From positions 1-45,432 of the forward strand of contig JAKARW010000008.1 in assembly GCA_021819125.1 (NCBI GenBank): a stretch of DNA of 45,432 nucleotides, in the 5' to 3' direction. The DNA comes from Pseudomonadota bacterium. Lineage in GTDB: Bacteria > Pseudomonadota > Gammaproteobacteria > Acidiferrobacterales > Acidiferrobacteraceae. This document shows, one piece after another, positions 16,077 to 26,351 of the stretch. The stretch's first letter is position 1. Every line of letters begins with the position of its first letter. A program made the position numbers and the translations under genes. The notes under the pieces are model-generated. The model ran no database searches. It saw nothing but the letters and a program-made list of their open reading frames with translations, and was not told the origin of the DNA.

Positions 16077-18073
16077 GAGTGGCTGGCCACCGCTCCCGAG
16101 GTCGCCACCGCATGCTTGCGGCGCCGCACATAATCGCTCAGCGAAAACGCAAGGCCGCCAATGACGATCCCGCCACCCGTCCATATGAAGTTCACGAGCG
16201 GATTGACGAACAGGTGAATCTCCCACTTTCCGTCATGCTTGTCACCGATGTCCACATAGACATCGCGCAGCGGCGTCGAATTCACGCTCGGCCGCTCCAC
16301 CTGCATCGGACTCCCAAAGAACACCCGCTGCTCAGGACGCAGCTGTGCGCCATTGTTCAGGATTGTAAGACGTCCTTGCACTGCCGTGTAATCGGGACCA
16401 CGCACGTTACGCGTGCCATCGAAACGAACGCGCTCGTGCGCGACCTGCAAAATATCGCCCGGCGCCATCATAACGAGCTTGCTTGACGCGAAAAGCCCAG
16501 ACCCGGTAAGCCCGATCACAATGACAAGAATACCCATATGGACGATCATGCCGCCGTAGTGCCGGCGGTTGCCGAGCACGGTTGCCATGAACGCTTGCGC
16601 GAGGCCCTCCTTATGCTGCTTGCGACGCTGTGCCACGGCGCGCGCGAGGTTCGCGAATATGCTGGTTGCCACGAATGCCACAAGACCCACGGCCACGGGC
16701 GCGGTCCAGTAGACAGGACCCCACACGACCACCACGAGCGCCGCGAACGCCACACCCACAAGGGTCGGTGCCACGAGGCGGCCGCGCAGCTTCAATACAT
16801 TGGCCTTGCGCCAGGACACGAGCGGTCCTATGGCCATGACCACGAGCATGATGAGAAAGATCGGGACCATGACGAGGTCAAAATACGGCGGCCCGACACT
16901 AATGCGCGCCCCGGTCGCAGCCTGCAGGAACAAGGGATACAAGGTACCGAGCAGCACCGACGCGCAGGCCACCGTGAAAATCACATTGTTCCAAATGAAC
17001 ATCGACTCGCGCGAGAACGGCGAGATGAACGACTCCTCGGCCTGCTGATAGCCGCCCTTGACGAGAAACAAGCCAAAGGCCAGCGTCAACACCACCACCA
17101 TGAAGGTCAGAAGGTAAATTCCCTGTCCAGGCGCCGCCGAGAAGGCATGCACCGAGGCCAGGACGCCGGAACGCACCAGGAAGGTGCCAAGCAGCGACAG
17201 CGCGAACGTGGTGATGATCAGGAAGATGTTCCAGGTGTGGAGCATGCGCCGCCGCTCCTGCACCGAGATCGAATGAATCAGGGCGGTGCCCATGAGCCAA
17301 GGCATGAAGGAGGCGTTCTCGACCGGGTCCCAGCCCCAATATCCACCCCAACCCAGCACATAGTACGACCACCAAGCGCCGAATATGATCCCGGCAGTCA
17401 GAAAACCCCACGCAAACAGCGCCCAACGGCGTGTATGCCCTATCCACAGCTCGCTTTTCCAGTTGGTCAAAAGCGCCGCCATCGCGAACGAAAAGGGTAT
17501 GGAAAACCCCACGTAACCCATATAGAGCATCGGGGGATGGATGACCATGCCCGGATCCTGGAGCAGCGGGTTCATGTTCTGACCCTGCGCGGGGATCGGA
17601 AAGAGGCGCGTGAATGGATCGGACAGGAACAATATAAGACCATAGAAGCCGGCGATGAGCGCGCCCTCGACTGCCATGATGACCGGCAACCGATCGGGAT
17701 ACCGCGACCGTCCGTGGTAGGCGACGGCCGCCGCGTAACCTGTCATGATCCACACCCACAAATATAGCGAGCCGCGGTGTCCGCCCCACAATGCCGCAAT
17801 CTTGTAGAAGATCGGCAGGTGTGTATTGGAATTGCTCGCGACGTAGAGAACGGAAAAGTTGTTGGTGAGGAGCGAGTAGACGATGGTCAAGGCACCGACC
17901 GTGGTCAAAAGAAATAGGAGTGCCGCGGCATTGACAGACACGGTGCGCAGGCCCGGGGCCTTGAAGACCCGCGCGGCCAGTGGCGCGAGGGCCTGGGTTA
18001 TAGCGACGAAAAAGGCGAGGTACGCCGCGAAATGACCGAGCTCTATGAGATTGAGCGAAACACCTGATACCAT
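16073..18073 (-). CDS. ccmF: Haem lyase subunit CcmF
   Basis: 666 residues, about 15 TM helices. The WWD haem-handling motif GWGGYWGWDPVENASFMPW is intact, and HPPMLYMGYVG and GLASVHAF-like segments with conserved His match CcmF. It ligates haem to apocytochrome. I chose ATG 18073, preceded by AGGGGTG; a 28-codon upstream reading is basic and lacks an SD. First gene of the nine-gene operon. Confidence 0.94.
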   Translation of the reverse strand: MVSGVSLNLIELGHFAAYLAFFVAITQALAPLAARVFKAPGLRTVSVNAAALLFLLTTVGALTIVYSLLTNNFSVLYVASNSNTHLPIFYKIAALWGGHRGSLYLWVWIMTGYAAAVAYHGRSRYPDRLPVIMAVEGALIAGFYGLILFLSDPFTRLFPIPAQGQNMNPLLQDPGMVIHPPMLYMGYVGFSIPFSFAMAALLTNWKSELWIGHTRRWALFAWGFLTAGIIFGAWWSYYVLGWGGYWGWDPVENASFMPWLMGTALIHSISVQERRRMLHTWNIFLIITTFALSLLGTFLVRSGVLASVHAFSAAPGQGIYLLTFMVVVLTLAFGLFLVKGGYQQAEESFISPFSRESMFIWNNVIFTVACASVLLGTLYPLFLQAATGARISVGPPYFDLVMVPIFLIMLVVMAIGPLVSWRKANVLKLRGRLVAPTLVGVAFAALVVVVWGPVYWTAPVAVGLVAFVATSIFANLARAVAQRRKQHKEGLAQAFMATVLGNRRHYGGMIVHMGILVIVIGLTGSGLFASSKLVMMAPGDILQVAHERVRFDGTRNVRGPDYTAVQGRLTILNNGAQLRPEQRVFFGSPMQVERPSVNSTPLRDVYVDIGDKHDGKWEIHLFVNPLVNFIWTGGGIVIGGLAFSLSDYVRRRKHAVATSGAVASHS

Positions 18074-18187
18074 AACGACACCCCTATGGCGAAAGACCGA
18101 AACGACCCGAGAATAGCGCCGCCCTAAGGCCACAAACCGGTCGCAAGGGTATCGCAAACGGGGCGTCTCGTACAGTATGAGGTACCC

Positions 18188-18216
18188 TTTAAATCAGATG
18201 ATAAAGATATCGACAA
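18188..18216 (-). promoter_or_regulatory. Candidate promoter of the ccm operon
   Basis: On the minus strand, TTGTCG (18216-18211) and TTTAAA (18193-18188) are 17 bases apart in an A+T-rich stretch upstream of ccmF. Each hexamer matches 4 of 6 or fewer consensus positions. Confidence 0.3.
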
Positions 18217-18301
18217 AAATGGTGCGTAACCCTGTGCATAAACCCGGTGTGGATCGGGCGAAGCAGCATGCCTCCTTCGCTTCTCTCGGATTGATCACGC
18301 T

Positions 18302-18862
18302 TTGAACACACATGTGGCTGTCAGTTCCCCTCCCGGCCGCACGAGTGCGCTCGTGCGCCGCATGGGCGCGAATTCCTTTGACGCGTTTTTGCTCGTCGCG
18401 GTGTGGGTAGCGGCCGCCGCGCCCATTGCCATCGCCTTTGCCGTGGCCCACAAACTACAAAGCTCCGCCCTCCAGACCCTTCTGGGCGCCTATTTCCCGC
18501 TCGTGGGATTTGCCTATTTCGGGCGCGCGTGGGTAAGGTCGGGCCAGACCTTCGGTATGCGCGCCTGGCGGCTCAGCCTGCGCGCCGCGCGCGGCCGTTT
18601 GAGTGTCACGCGCGCGGCCGTGCGTTACGTGCTGGCGCTTGCCTGGTGGGGCGCGCTGATCGAAGGCTTTGCGCTCGCCTTTCAGGGGGATTACCGCATC
18701 GCGACTTTGCCGCTTGCGTTGTTCGGCACCGCCTATTTGTGGATATTTTTCGATCCCGAGGCACAGGCCTTGCACGATCGCTTAAGCGGGACGCGGGTCC
18801 TGTTCATCCCAAAATCACCCGGTGCGGGCGAGAAACCCCGCGCAGACCAGGGTGAGTCCTAG
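18302..18862 (+). CDS. RDD family membrane protein
   Basis: 186 residues. The RDD signature is degenerate at the start (NSFDAFLL) but clear at GQTFGMRAWRLSL, with three TM helices and the C-terminal DRLSGTRVL. RDD proteins are small membrane proteins, some linked to Na+/H+ exchange or to protein translocation; no function is deducible here. The start is uncertain: TTG 18302 has only a weak SD, and GTG 18314 or ATG 18362 are alternatives. Its 3' end overlaps the convergent lptG by 48 bases. Confidence 0.7.
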   Translation: MNTHVAVSSPPGRTSALVRRMGANSFDAFLLVAVWVAAAAPIAIAFAVAHKLQSSALQTLLGAYFPLVGFAYFGRAWVRSGQTFGMRAWRLSLRAARGRLSVTRAAVRYVLALAWWGALIEGFALAFQGDYRIATLPLALFGTAYLWIFFDPEAQALHDRLSGTRVLFIPKSPGAGEKPRADQGES

Positions 18863-19864
18863 CGTCGGTACCGCCGCCCCAAGCAGGGGCGGCCAATGAT
18901 AGAGCAGCGTAAGATCGCCAAAGCCACGATTGACGACATAGAAAATGAGGCCGAGCACGACGGCCAGAAACAGCCGGAACCCAAGCCCCCCATGGCGTCC
19001 GTGGCGAAACACGAAAGGTACCGCAAGCAACACCATGGCAGCGGTCGTAAGCGGCGCGAGAATCTTGTACCAGAATACGAGCTTGTAATGGGCGGTGGCC
19101 TGCTGGTTGCGCTGAAGGTGGCGGATGTAGCGAAATAGATCGACCAGCGACAGGGCGTGCGGATTGACGGCAAATACCGATAGCAGGCTTGGCGCGATCC
19201 CCCGCCAATAGCCCCGCCGACTGGTCTTTACAATCAGTCGTTGCCTGCGAAACAGCGTCTCGGACACCCCATGTAATTGCCAGCGGCCATTGTGGTAACG
19301 ACCGCTCGCCGCAAACAGCTCATGCGCAAGCCGCCCGTGATGAAAACGGTAGATCGTAAGCCGCAGGATACTGAGATCGGGCAAGACCTCGCCGATATCA
19401 ACGAAACTATGTCCTTCCTTCAACCATAAACCCTGGGCATTCATGGCAGCCCCCAATCCGGCGGCCTGGGCCTGTTCACGGCGCGCAAGCGACGCCGCCT
19501 TGGGTCCGAGAAAGTCGCCGAGTAGCGCCGCCACGAGACCAAGCGCGAGCGCCGCCCTCAGGGCCGCATAAGCGATCCGGCCGACCGAGACCCCGGCGGC
19601 GCGCATGGCGGTCAGTTCGCCGTCTATGGCAAGCGACGACAGCCCAAGGGTGGCTCCCACCAAAGCCGACATCGGAAAAAGCATGGAGATCTTGGCCGGA
19701 ACCTTCAGCATGAGGATCACAAACAGCCGGTAAAACCCTCCCTGGCGAACGTGGTCCAGGGTGGTCACGAGATCGAAGAACAGGAACAGACCCACGAATA
19801 CGCTCAAGACGAGGGCCGTGCTTAAGATCAGACGCCGCGCAATATAGCCATAGAGGATACGCAT
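18815..19864 (-). CDS. lptG: LPS export permease LptG
   Basis: 349 residues, six TM helices in two sets of three around a periplasmic jellyroll domain. N-terminal MRILYGYIARR and the block FPMSALVGATLGLSSLA match LptG. With LptF and the ATPase LptB it extracts LPS from the inner membrane. ATG 19864 shares a base with the lptF stop (TGATG), and the protein then starts as the family does; longer in-frame starts at 19873 and 19882 also exist. Confidence 0.9.
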   Translation of the reverse strand: MRILYGYIARRLILSTALVLSVFVGLFLFFDLVTTLDHVRQGGFYRLFVILMLKVPAKISMLFPMSALVGATLGLSSLAIDGELTAMRAAGVSVGRIAYAALRAALALGLVAALLGDFLGPKAASLARREQAQAAGLGAAMNAQGLWLKEGHSFVDIGEVLPDLSILRLTIYRFHHGRLAHELFAASGRYHNGRWQLHGVSETLFRRQRLIVKTSRRGYWRGIAPSLLSVFAVNPHALSLVDLFRYIRHLQRNQQATAHYKLVFWYKILAPLTTAAMVLLAVPFVFRHGRHGGLGFRLFLAVVLGLIFYVVNRGFGDLTLLYHWPPLLGAAVPTLGLTLVCAGFLARTG

Positions 19865-20952
19865 CAGCGCCATAGACCCCATGGCAAAAGCCCCTTGCCG
19901 GCGGCGCGGCGCACAAAGAATGTCGCCGCAAGCGCCGCGAACACCGCATGCACCCACCAGAGCCCCAACCAGATCGGCTCGTGCCCGCGCGCCAGCAAGG
20001 CATGGGCGATGCTAAGCAGGTTGGCGTACGAGAAATAGGCAAAAACCGCGGCAAACAGCGGCGCAAAGGCCCCCTTGCGAGAGTCGGTATAGGCAAACAC
20101 GAGCGCCAACGGCGCCAATATGAAAAGCGACAAGGGCTGCGCCAGACGCCATTGCCATTCGGCGATCGCCTGCGGGCTCGATGAACGCAGCAGGCGCATG
20201 GTCGGAATCTCGTCGCGCGTAAGACCGGTCATGACCGGCGTGAATCTCCGCCGCTTTATGCGCAGCGCATACGTGCGGTAGCGCAAAATCCGATAATTGG
20301 CCTGACCGGGAATCCCCTGGTAACGGCGGCCGTTTAGCAGCACAAGAAAGCGCGCACCGGTGTGGCGGTTCTTAAACTCGTAACCGCGTTTGGCGATCAA
20401 GACCCCACCCTTGCCAAATTGCGTGCGACTGACGAAGATATTGTGCAGACGTCCGCTCGACCCGACCCGCTCGACATAGAAAATCGCCCGCCCGTTTCGG
20501 GTATGATTGAAACGCCCAGGAATGATGCCGGCCGCGTAGGCCGAGGTGTTTTCAAGTTTGATCTTATGGAGCAGGAGCGCGGCCATGGGCGCCAGGTAAA
20601 AGGCGATGGCGGCCACCACGGTGGCCATCACGCCAGTCCAGATCATGGCCGGACGCAAAAGCTGGGAAAGTCCGATCCCGCAGGCCGCCAGCACCGTCAC
20701 CTCGCTGTCCCGATACCAGCGCGCCATGGTCAGCAAAAGTCCGATGAAGACCGTCAACGGCAGTATCATGGCGAGGTTCTTCAGAAGCTCCAGGGCGAGC
20801 AACACGAACACGATATGCGCCGGAAACTCACCGCTCGCCGCCTCGCTCAGGAGTTTGACGAGACTGACCACAAGATAAAGGGTCAGGAACGTCAAGGTCA
20901 CGAGCAGCGTGGTCTGGGTCGCCTCGCGGTAAAAGGCCTTGTGGACTATCAC
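19864..20952 (-). CDS. lptF: LPS export permease LptF
   Basis: 362 residues from GTG 20952; E. coli LptF has a similar length. Motifs: ILPLTVFIGLLLTMARWYRDSEVTV in the first TM set (conserved LptF/G loop) and LFILAPLALVFAYTDSRKG in the second. I chose GTG 20952 because the first residues then align with the family; a 53-codon extension is basic and unlike LptF. The SD is weak. It is divergent from pepA, as in many gammaproteobacteria. Confidence 0.88.
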   Translation of the reverse strand: MIVHKAFYREATQTTLLVTLTFLTLYLVVSLVKLLSEAASGEFPAHIVFVLLALELLKNLAMILPLTVFIGLLLTMARWYRDSEVTVLAACGIGLSQLLRPAMIWTGVMATVVAAIAFYLAPMAALLLHKIKLENTSAYAAGIIPGRFNHTRNGRAIFYVERVGSSGRLHNIFVSRTQFGKGGVLIAKRGYEFKNRHTGARFLVLLNGRRYQGIPGQANYRILRYRTYALRIKRRRFTPVMTGLTRDEIPTMRLLRSSSPQAIAEWQWRLAQPLSLFILAPLALVFAYTDSRKGAFAPLFAAVFAYFSYANLLSIAHALLARGHEPIWLGLWWVHAVFAALAATFFVRRAAGKGLLPWGLWR

Positions 20953-21042
20953 GGCTTTTTCTGGCGCCGCAAGCAGTTTATCATGCGAGTGCGCATGTTG
21001 GCGCTCCCGTAACCGACACACAACCCGAGATCCCCGAGCCCT

Positions 21043-22524
21043 ATGGAATACGCCCTCACCGAAGAAACTCCTGATCAATTGGCCACGGAATGCCTGATCG
21101 TGGGCATCCACGAAAACCGTGGGCTCTCAAAGGCCGCTCAGGCCATCGACCGCATCCTTGGCGGCGAGATCGCGGCCATTGTGCAACGGGGCGACATCGA
21201 AGGCAAACCCGGACAGACGCTGCCGCTTTTGCGCGCGGCAGGCAAGGCCGAACGAGTGCTGCTCGTGGGCATGGGCATAGCCGGGGAATGCAAACCGGGG
21301 CAATACAAGGAAGCCGTGGCGCGCGCCGCGCAGGCTGCGGCCGACCTCCACGCCACGACCATGGCGAGCTTTCTGCCGTCGATCCCGGTCAAGGACCGCT
21401 CGCCGGCCTGGGCCCTCGAGCAGGCGGTGGTGGCCACCGAAGACGCCCTCTACCGTTTTGACAGGCTAAAGACCAAGGGCCCTGCCCGAACCAAGCCGCA
21501 ATCGGCGCTTTTTGGCGCGCCCGGCGAGTCCGGGGCCATGGCGCATGATGCCCTCGATGCCGGTATCGCGATCGCGCGCGCCGTGTCGTTTGCCAAGGAC
21601 CTCGCCAACCTCCCCGGCAACATGTGCACGCCGTCGTATCTCGCCGAGCAGGCCCAGGCACTCGGTACACGCCACGCCATCAAGGTCAACGTACTTGAGA
21701 AGACCGACATGGAAACCCTGGGGATGGGCGCATTGCTCGCGGTGGCGCGCGGCACGCATGAGCCCGCCAAACTCATCGTCCTCGAATACCGCGGGAACGG
21801 CACCGCCGCCCCGATCGCGCTCGTGGGCAAGGGGGTTACCTTTGATTCCGGAGGCATATCGCTCAAGCCGCCGGCCAACATGGATGAGATGAAATTCGAT
21901 ATGTGTGGCGCGGCCACGGTGTTGGCCGTCATGCAGGCCGCGGCGGACATGAAACTGCCGATCAACCTCGTAGGCATCGTGCCGACGACCGAAAACCTGC
22001 CCGGCGGGAGCGCGATCAAGCCGGGCGATATCGTGACGAGCCTGTCCGGTCAGACGATCGAGATCCTCAATACCGATGCCGAAGGTCGCCTGATCCTGTG
22101 CGACGCACTGACCTACACCGAGCGATTCAAACCGGCCGCGGTCGTCGATATCGCCACGCTGACCGGGGCTTGCGTCATCGCCCTCGGGGCGCAGGCCGGC
22201 GGCCTCATGAGCAACAATGAGGCCCTCGGACATGAACTGGATGAAGCGGGCCAATACGCCGCCGACCGCATCTGGCCGCTGCCGCTATGGGAAGAATACC
22301 AAAAGCAGCTCGACTCGAATTTCGCGGACATGGCCAATATCGGTGGTCGCGAAGCCGGGACCATCACCGCCGCCTGCTTCCTGTCACGCTTCACCGAAGC
22401 CTACCCCTGGGCGCACCTCGATATCGCGGGCATTGCTTACAAGAGCGGCAAGGATAAGGGCGCTACCGGGCGGCCGGTTCCACTCCTCATGGAATTTTTG
22501 AGGCGCCGCGCGCGATCAGTATGA
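21043..22524 (+). CDS. pepA: Cytosol (leucyl) aminopeptidase PepA
   Basis: 493 residues, M17 family. The signature NTDAEGRL is at residues 343-350; metal ligands lie in GKGVTFDSGG and in KFDMCGAA. It removes N-terminal residues, with a preference for Leu, and in some bacteria also binds DNA at recombination sites or promoters. It starts the pepA-holC-unknown-valS operon, each gene overlapping or abutting the next. Confidence 0.95.
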   Translation: MEYALTEETPDQLATECLIVGIHENRGLSKAAQAIDRILGGEIAAIVQRGDIEGKPGQTLPLLRAAGKAERVLLVGMGIAGECKPGQYKEAVARAAQAAADLHATTMASFLPSIPVKDRSPAWALEQAVVATEDALYRFDRLKTKGPARTKPQSALFGAPGESGAMAHDALDAGIAIARAVSFAKDLANLPGNMCTPSYLAEQAQALGTRHAIKVNVLEKTDMETLGMGALLAVARGTHEPAKLIVLEYRGNGTAAPIALVGKGVTFDSGGISLKPPANMDEMKFDMCGAATVLAVMQAAADMKLPINLVGIVPTTENLPGGSAIKPGDIVTSLSGQTIEILNTDAEGRLILCDALTYTERFKPAAVVDIATLTGACVIALGAQAGGLMSNNEALGHELDEAGQYAADRIWPLPLWEEYQKQLDSNFADMANIGGREAGTITAACFLSRFTEAYPWAHLDIAGIAYKSGKDKGATGRPVPLLMEFLRRRARSV

Positions 22525-22925
22525 CTCGGGTCGATTTTTATCTCGGCGGTGATGGACTTACGCGCGACATCATCGCCTGCCGGCTCGCGGAGACCGCTTA
22601 TAAGCACGGCCACCGGGTGTTCTTGTGGGTTCCGGCAGACGAGATCAGTCTCTGGAATGACCGACTGTGGACATACTCGGATACGAGCTTCGTGCCGCAC
22701 GCGCCCGTGGGCGTCGCGGATGAGCCCGTGCTCATAGGCGCCGAGCTTTTGCAAGGCGGGGATTGTCTGGTCCCGCTCATCGCGGACGTCTTGCCGTCCG
22801 TGACGGGTTTTGCGCGGGTGCTCGAGCCCGTGGGCGCAACCGACGGCGAGAAGGAGCGATCGCGGATACGGTTTCGCCACTACCGCCAACAAGGCCTCGA
22901 GCCCGCCGTTCATAACCTGTCATGA
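22521..22925 (+). CDS. holC: DNA polymerase III chi subunit
   Basis: 134 residues. RVDFYLGGDGL, the conserved AYKHGHRVFLWV segment and the ILFL-like strand PVLIGAELL match HolC, which links the clamp loader to SSB. The start overlaps the pepA stop (ATGA). Its position between pepA and valS is the standard one. Confidence 0.9.
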   Translation: MTRVDFYLGGDGLTRDIIACRLAETAYKHGHRVFLWVPADEISLWNDRLWTYSDTSFVPHAPVGVADEPVLIGAELLQGGDCLVPLIADVLPSVTGFARVLEPVGATDGEKERSRIRFRHYRQQGLEPAVHNLS

Positions 22926-23305
22926 TTCGCGCCCGCCACGAACCACTGCCAGACATCCTCGCGGCCCTGCGCGCGCTTGCCGCGGACTTAAAAAACGACG
23001 CGCAGATCGGTGACGACGGCATTCCGGTGCTGACGACAGTGATCGCCAATCCGACCCGGCCCGACATCCGGCCGCGCGCGGTGGGCGCCCCCATACCGAC
23101 CTTGAGCCACGTGGTCACGCGCCTAGCCACCACACCCGATCCCGAAACCGCCCACCGGCAGACGCTTTCCGCACGCATACGCGCGGCGGCGATCGCCCAG
23201 CGCGTCGATAGCTTATGGCGCGCCGACGGGAATGATCCGCTCGACCCTGCTATGATGGCGACCCTTGAGCGTGCGCTGACGCAAGCCCTTCAAGAACTGG
23301 CCTGA
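22922..23305 (+). CDS. Hypothetical protein between holC and valS
   Basis: 127 residues with start overlapping the holC stop (ATGA), so it is almost certainly translated. It is soluble, Ala/Arg/Leu rich, with a central Pro-rich linker (NPTRPDIRPRAVGAPIP) between two helical parts. The name and function are not recognised. The coupling to holC hints at a replication- or translation-related role, but that is only position. Confidence 0.7.
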   Translation: MIRARHEPLPDILAALRALAADLKNDAQIGDDGIPVLTTVIANPTRPDIRPRAVGAPIPTLSHVVTRLATTPDPETAHRQTLSARIRAAAIAQRVDSLWRADGNDPLDPAMMATLERALTQALQELA

Positions 23306-23311
23306 TACGAG

Positions 23312-26089
23312 ATGACCGAACCATCGCAACACGCTCTCGCCAAGAGCTACGAGCCAGGCGAGATAGAAAAAACCGTCTACGCGCAATGGGAGGCGAGCGG
23401 CGCGTTTGCGCCCTCCGGGCACGGACCCGGGTATTGCATCGTCATCCCGCCACCTAACGTGACCGGCAGCCTGCACATGGGGCACGCCTTCCAGGACACT
23501 ATCATGGATGCGCTCACGCGCTACCACAGGATGCGCGGCGACGACACCCTCTGGCAGCCGGGCACGGATCATGCCGGTATCGCGACACAGATGGTCGTCG
23601 AGCGGCAACTGGAGGCGGCCGGAGAAAGCCGCGTGGCGCTCGGCCGCAAACGGTTCCTCGAGGCGGTCTGGGATTGGAAGGCGCGCTCCGGCGGCCGCAT
23701 CAGCGAACAATTGCGGCGCATGGGGGCGTCGGTCGACTGGTCACGGGAACGTTTCACGCTTGACGAAGGCCTGTCGCGCGCGGTGCGCGAGGTGTTCGTC
23801 CGGCTTTATGACGAAGGACTCATCTATCGCGGGCAGCGGCTCGTGAACTGGGACCCACGGCTCGAGACCGCAGTCTCTGATCTCGAGGTCACGGCCGAGG
23901 AAGAAGATGGTTACCTCTGGCACATCCGTTACCCGCTGCCCCAGGGAGGGCATCTGGTCGTCGCCACGACCCGCCCCGAGACCCTGCTCGGCGACGAGGC
24001 GGTCGCCGTGCATCCCAACGATCCGCGTTATCGGCACCTCGTCGGGCAGACCGTAAGGTTGCCGCTCACCACACGCGAAATCCCCATCATCGCCGACGAC
24101 TATGTCGATCCAGCCTTCGGATCGGGCTGCGTCAAGATCACGCCGGCGCATGATTTCAATGACTACGAGGTCGGCCAACGTCATGCCTTGGCGCTCACCA
24201 ATATTCTGGATAAGACCGCCCATATCCAGTTGCCGGGCTCGCCCTACCATGGGCTAAGCCGCGAGGAAGCAAGGCGGCGGATCGTGGCGGATCTCGAGAC
24301 CGCGGGACTGCTGGAACGCGTCGAGCCCCACAAGCTCAAGGTCCCGCGCGGCGAACGCAGCCATGTAGTGATCGAACCGTGGCTCACGGACCAATGGTAC
24401 GTGCGCACCGCCGATCTCGCCCAGCCGGCGCTTGCGGCAGTCGAGGACGGTCGTATCCGCTTCGTGCCCGAGAACTGGGACAAAACTTATTACGAATGGA
24501 TGCGCAACATCAAAGACTGGTGCATATCCCGCCAGATCTGGTGGGGCCATCGCATTCCCGCCTGGTATGACGACGCCGGACGGGTGTATGTGGCGCGCAC
24601 CGAGGACGAGGTGCGCACGCGCCATGGGCTGAGCGCGGACATCATCCTCACGCAGGACCCGGATGTCCTCGATACCTGGTTCTCCTCGGCCCTCTGGCCG
24701 TTTTCGACGCTCGGCTGGCCGGACCAGACTGAGGCCATGGCGCGCTTTTATCCCACCCAGGTCCTCGTGACTGGGTTTGATATCATCTTCTTTTGGGTGG
24801 CGCGGATGATCATGATGGGCCTCAAGTTCACGGGCGACGTCCCGTTTCGCGAGGTCTATGTCCACGGTCTGGTGCTGGATGCCAAGGGCCAAAAGATGTC
24901 GAAGTCGCGCGGCAACGTGATCGACCCGATCGACCTCATCGACGGCATAAGTCTCCCGGACCTCATCGCCAAACGCACGAGCGGCCTCATGCAGCCGGCC
25001 AAGGCCGAGGAGATCCGTCGGGCCACCGAGCGCGAATATCCCGAAGGCATACCATCCTATGGGACCGATGCCCTACGCATGACGTTTGCAAGCCTCGCCA
25101 CCCAGGGCCGCAACATCAACTTCGATCTCGCGCGCGTCGACGGCTATCGCAACTTCTGCAACAAGCTTTGGAATGCCGCACGCTTCGTATTGCTCAATAC
25201 CGAGAACGCGGATTGCGGGAATGAGGGGGATTATACCCTCGATACCGGTGATCGCTGGATCATATCCCGCCTCCAGGAAACCGAGCGGGCGGTCGAGGAG
25301 GCGTTTTCCGGCTATCGCTTCGATCTCGCCACGCAAGCCCTCTACAGTTTCATATGGGATGAATACTGCAGCTGGTACCTCGAGTGGTCGAAGACGGTCC
25401 TCGCCTGGGCCGATGCCCCCGCGGCGCGCGGCACGCGCCGCACCCTGGTGCGGGTACTGGAGACCGCCCTGAGGCTTTTGCACCCGCTCATGCCTTTCAT
25501 CACCGAGACACTCTGGAAGCGAGTGGCGCCGCTATGCGGCCGTGGTGGAGCCACCATCATGCGCGCGCCCTACCCGCACTGCGACCAAAGCCGTATCGAT
25601 GCGCGCGCCACCGCCGACATGCAGGCGCTCATGGGCATCATCGGTACTGTGCGCGCCATACGCGGCGAAATGAACATCGCGCCAAGTACCCGGGTCCCGG
25701 TGATCCTGGATGGCGCCGAAGACCTGGCCGAACTCGTGCGTACCCACGAGCGGACCATCATGACGCTTGCGCGGATTGCGGAAATCACCCACCTCGCCGC
25801 CGGCACGCAAGCCCCGGAATCGGCAGTCGGGCTGGCCGGGGCCGTGCGTGTCCTAGTCCCGCTTGCGGGACTGATCGATAAGGGCGCGGAACTGCGCCGC
25901 CTCGCCAAGGAGATCGAAAAGATCGGGCGTGAGATCGAACGCGCGCGCGCCAAGCTTGGGCGCGCCGATTTTGTCGAGCGTGCGCCTTCGGCCGTGGTCG
26001 AAGAGGAGCGCCGACGGCTCGCGGACTTCGAAGATCGCCTGCAAAAGCTTTCCGCGCAGGAGATGCGCATGGCGCGGCTGTCCGGTTGA
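23312..26089 (+). CDS. valS: Valyl-tRNA synthetase
   Basis: 925 residues, class I. The HIGH box is [13 protein letters not shown] near residue 47, and KMSKS is in [10 protein letters not shown] near 528; an editing (CP1) insert lies between (GRATTRPE-like [20 protein letters not shown]). The C-terminal 60 residues form the ValS coiled coil ([17 protein letters not shown]). It starts 6 bases after the preceding gene. Confidence 0.97.
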   Translation: MTEPSQHALAKSYEPGEIEKTVYAQWEASGAFAPSGHGPGYCIVIPPPNVTGSLHMGHAFQDTIMDALTRYHRMRGDDTLWQPGTDHAGIATQMVVERQLEAAGESRVALGRKRFLEAVWDWKARSGGRISEQLRRMGASVDWSRERFTLDEGLSRAVREVFVRLYDEGLIYRGQRLVNWDPRLETAVSDLEVTAEEEDGYLWHIRYPLPQGGHLVVATTRPETLLGDEAVAVHPNDPRYRHLVGQTVRLPLTTREIPIIADDYVDPAFGSGCVKITPAHDFNDYEVGQRHALALTNILDKTAHIQLPGSPYHGLSREEARRRIVADLETAGLLERVEPHKLKVPRGERSHVVIEPWLTDQWYVRTADLAQPALAAVEDGRIRFVPENWDKTYYEWMRNIKDWCISRQIWWGHRIPAWYDDAGRVYVARTEDEVRTRHGLSADIILTQDPDVLDTWFSSALWPFSTLGWPDQTEAMARFYPTQVLVTGFDIIFFWVARMIMMGLKFTGDVPFREVYVHGLVLDAKGQKMSKSRGNVIDPIDLIDGISLPDLIAKRTSGLMQPAKAEEIRRATEREYPEGIPSYGTDALRMTFASLATQGRNINFDLARVDGYRNFCNKLWNAARFVLLNTENADCGNEGDYTLDTGDRWIISRLQETERAVEEAFSGYRFDLATQALYSFIWDEYCSWYLEWSKTVLAWADAPAARGTRRTLVRVLETALRLLHPLMPFITETLWKRVAPLCGRGGATIMRAPYPHCDQSRIDARATADMQALMGIIGTVRAIRGEMNIAPSTRVPVILDGAEDLAELVRTHERTIMTLARIAEITHLAAGTQAPESAVGLAGAVRVLVPLAGLIDKGAELRRLAKEIEKIGREIERARAKLGRADFVERAPSAVVEEERRRLADFEDRLQKLSAQEMRMARLSG

Positions 26090-26148
26090 TTTCGCACGCC
26101 TCGTAAAGACGCAAGCTCGGTATCGGCCCCGCATGACAAGACCCGCGC

Positions 26149-26177
26149 TTGCGCCAAGCGTGCGCCCCCGGTAAACT
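26149..26177 (+). promoter_or_regulatory. Promoter of the fluoride operon
   Basis: TTGCGC (26149-26154), 17-base spacer, TAAACT (26172-26177). Transcription would start near 26184, a few bases before the fluoride aptamer, which is where it must start for the riboswitch to work. Confidence 0.5.
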
Positions 26178-26188
26178 TACGCGCGTCT

Positions 26189-26262
26189 TGCGGGAGATGG
26201 CATGCCTCCCTTAACCGCCCTCGCGGCTGATGATGCCTACGATTTCCGGGAATCGGAAATGT
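26189..26262 (+). promoter_or_regulatory. Fluoride riboswitch (crcB motif)
   Basis: The aptamer core is GGGAGATGGCATGCCTCCC (26192-26210), then TTAACCGCC, a short GGCTGATGATGCCTAC segment ending near 26240. This follows the crcB-motif consensus closely: the GATGG bulge, the AACCGCC pseudoknot strand and the CTGATGAxxCCT terminus. Directly after it, ATTTCCG-GGAAT-CGGAAAT (26242-26260) forms a 7-bp hairpin that could be the expression platform. The three downstream genes are fluoride exporters and a DUF190 protein, which fits. Fluoride binding is expected to turn expression on. Confidence 0.88.
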
Positions 26263-26351
26263 GGGTGCGTTTAGCTGTCTACTGCCCCCAACCGATCCCA
26301 TGCCCTCACGGGCCCGACTAATCCCGCGCCTTGACCGCCTGAGGAGAAACG

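Noticed and set aside
16538-17767. 409-codon plus-strand open frame antisense to ccmF
   Set aside because: Its peptide is rich in His, Arg, Gly and Gln, an artefact of reading G+C-rich membrane-protein codons backwards; ccmF on the other strand has all family motifs.
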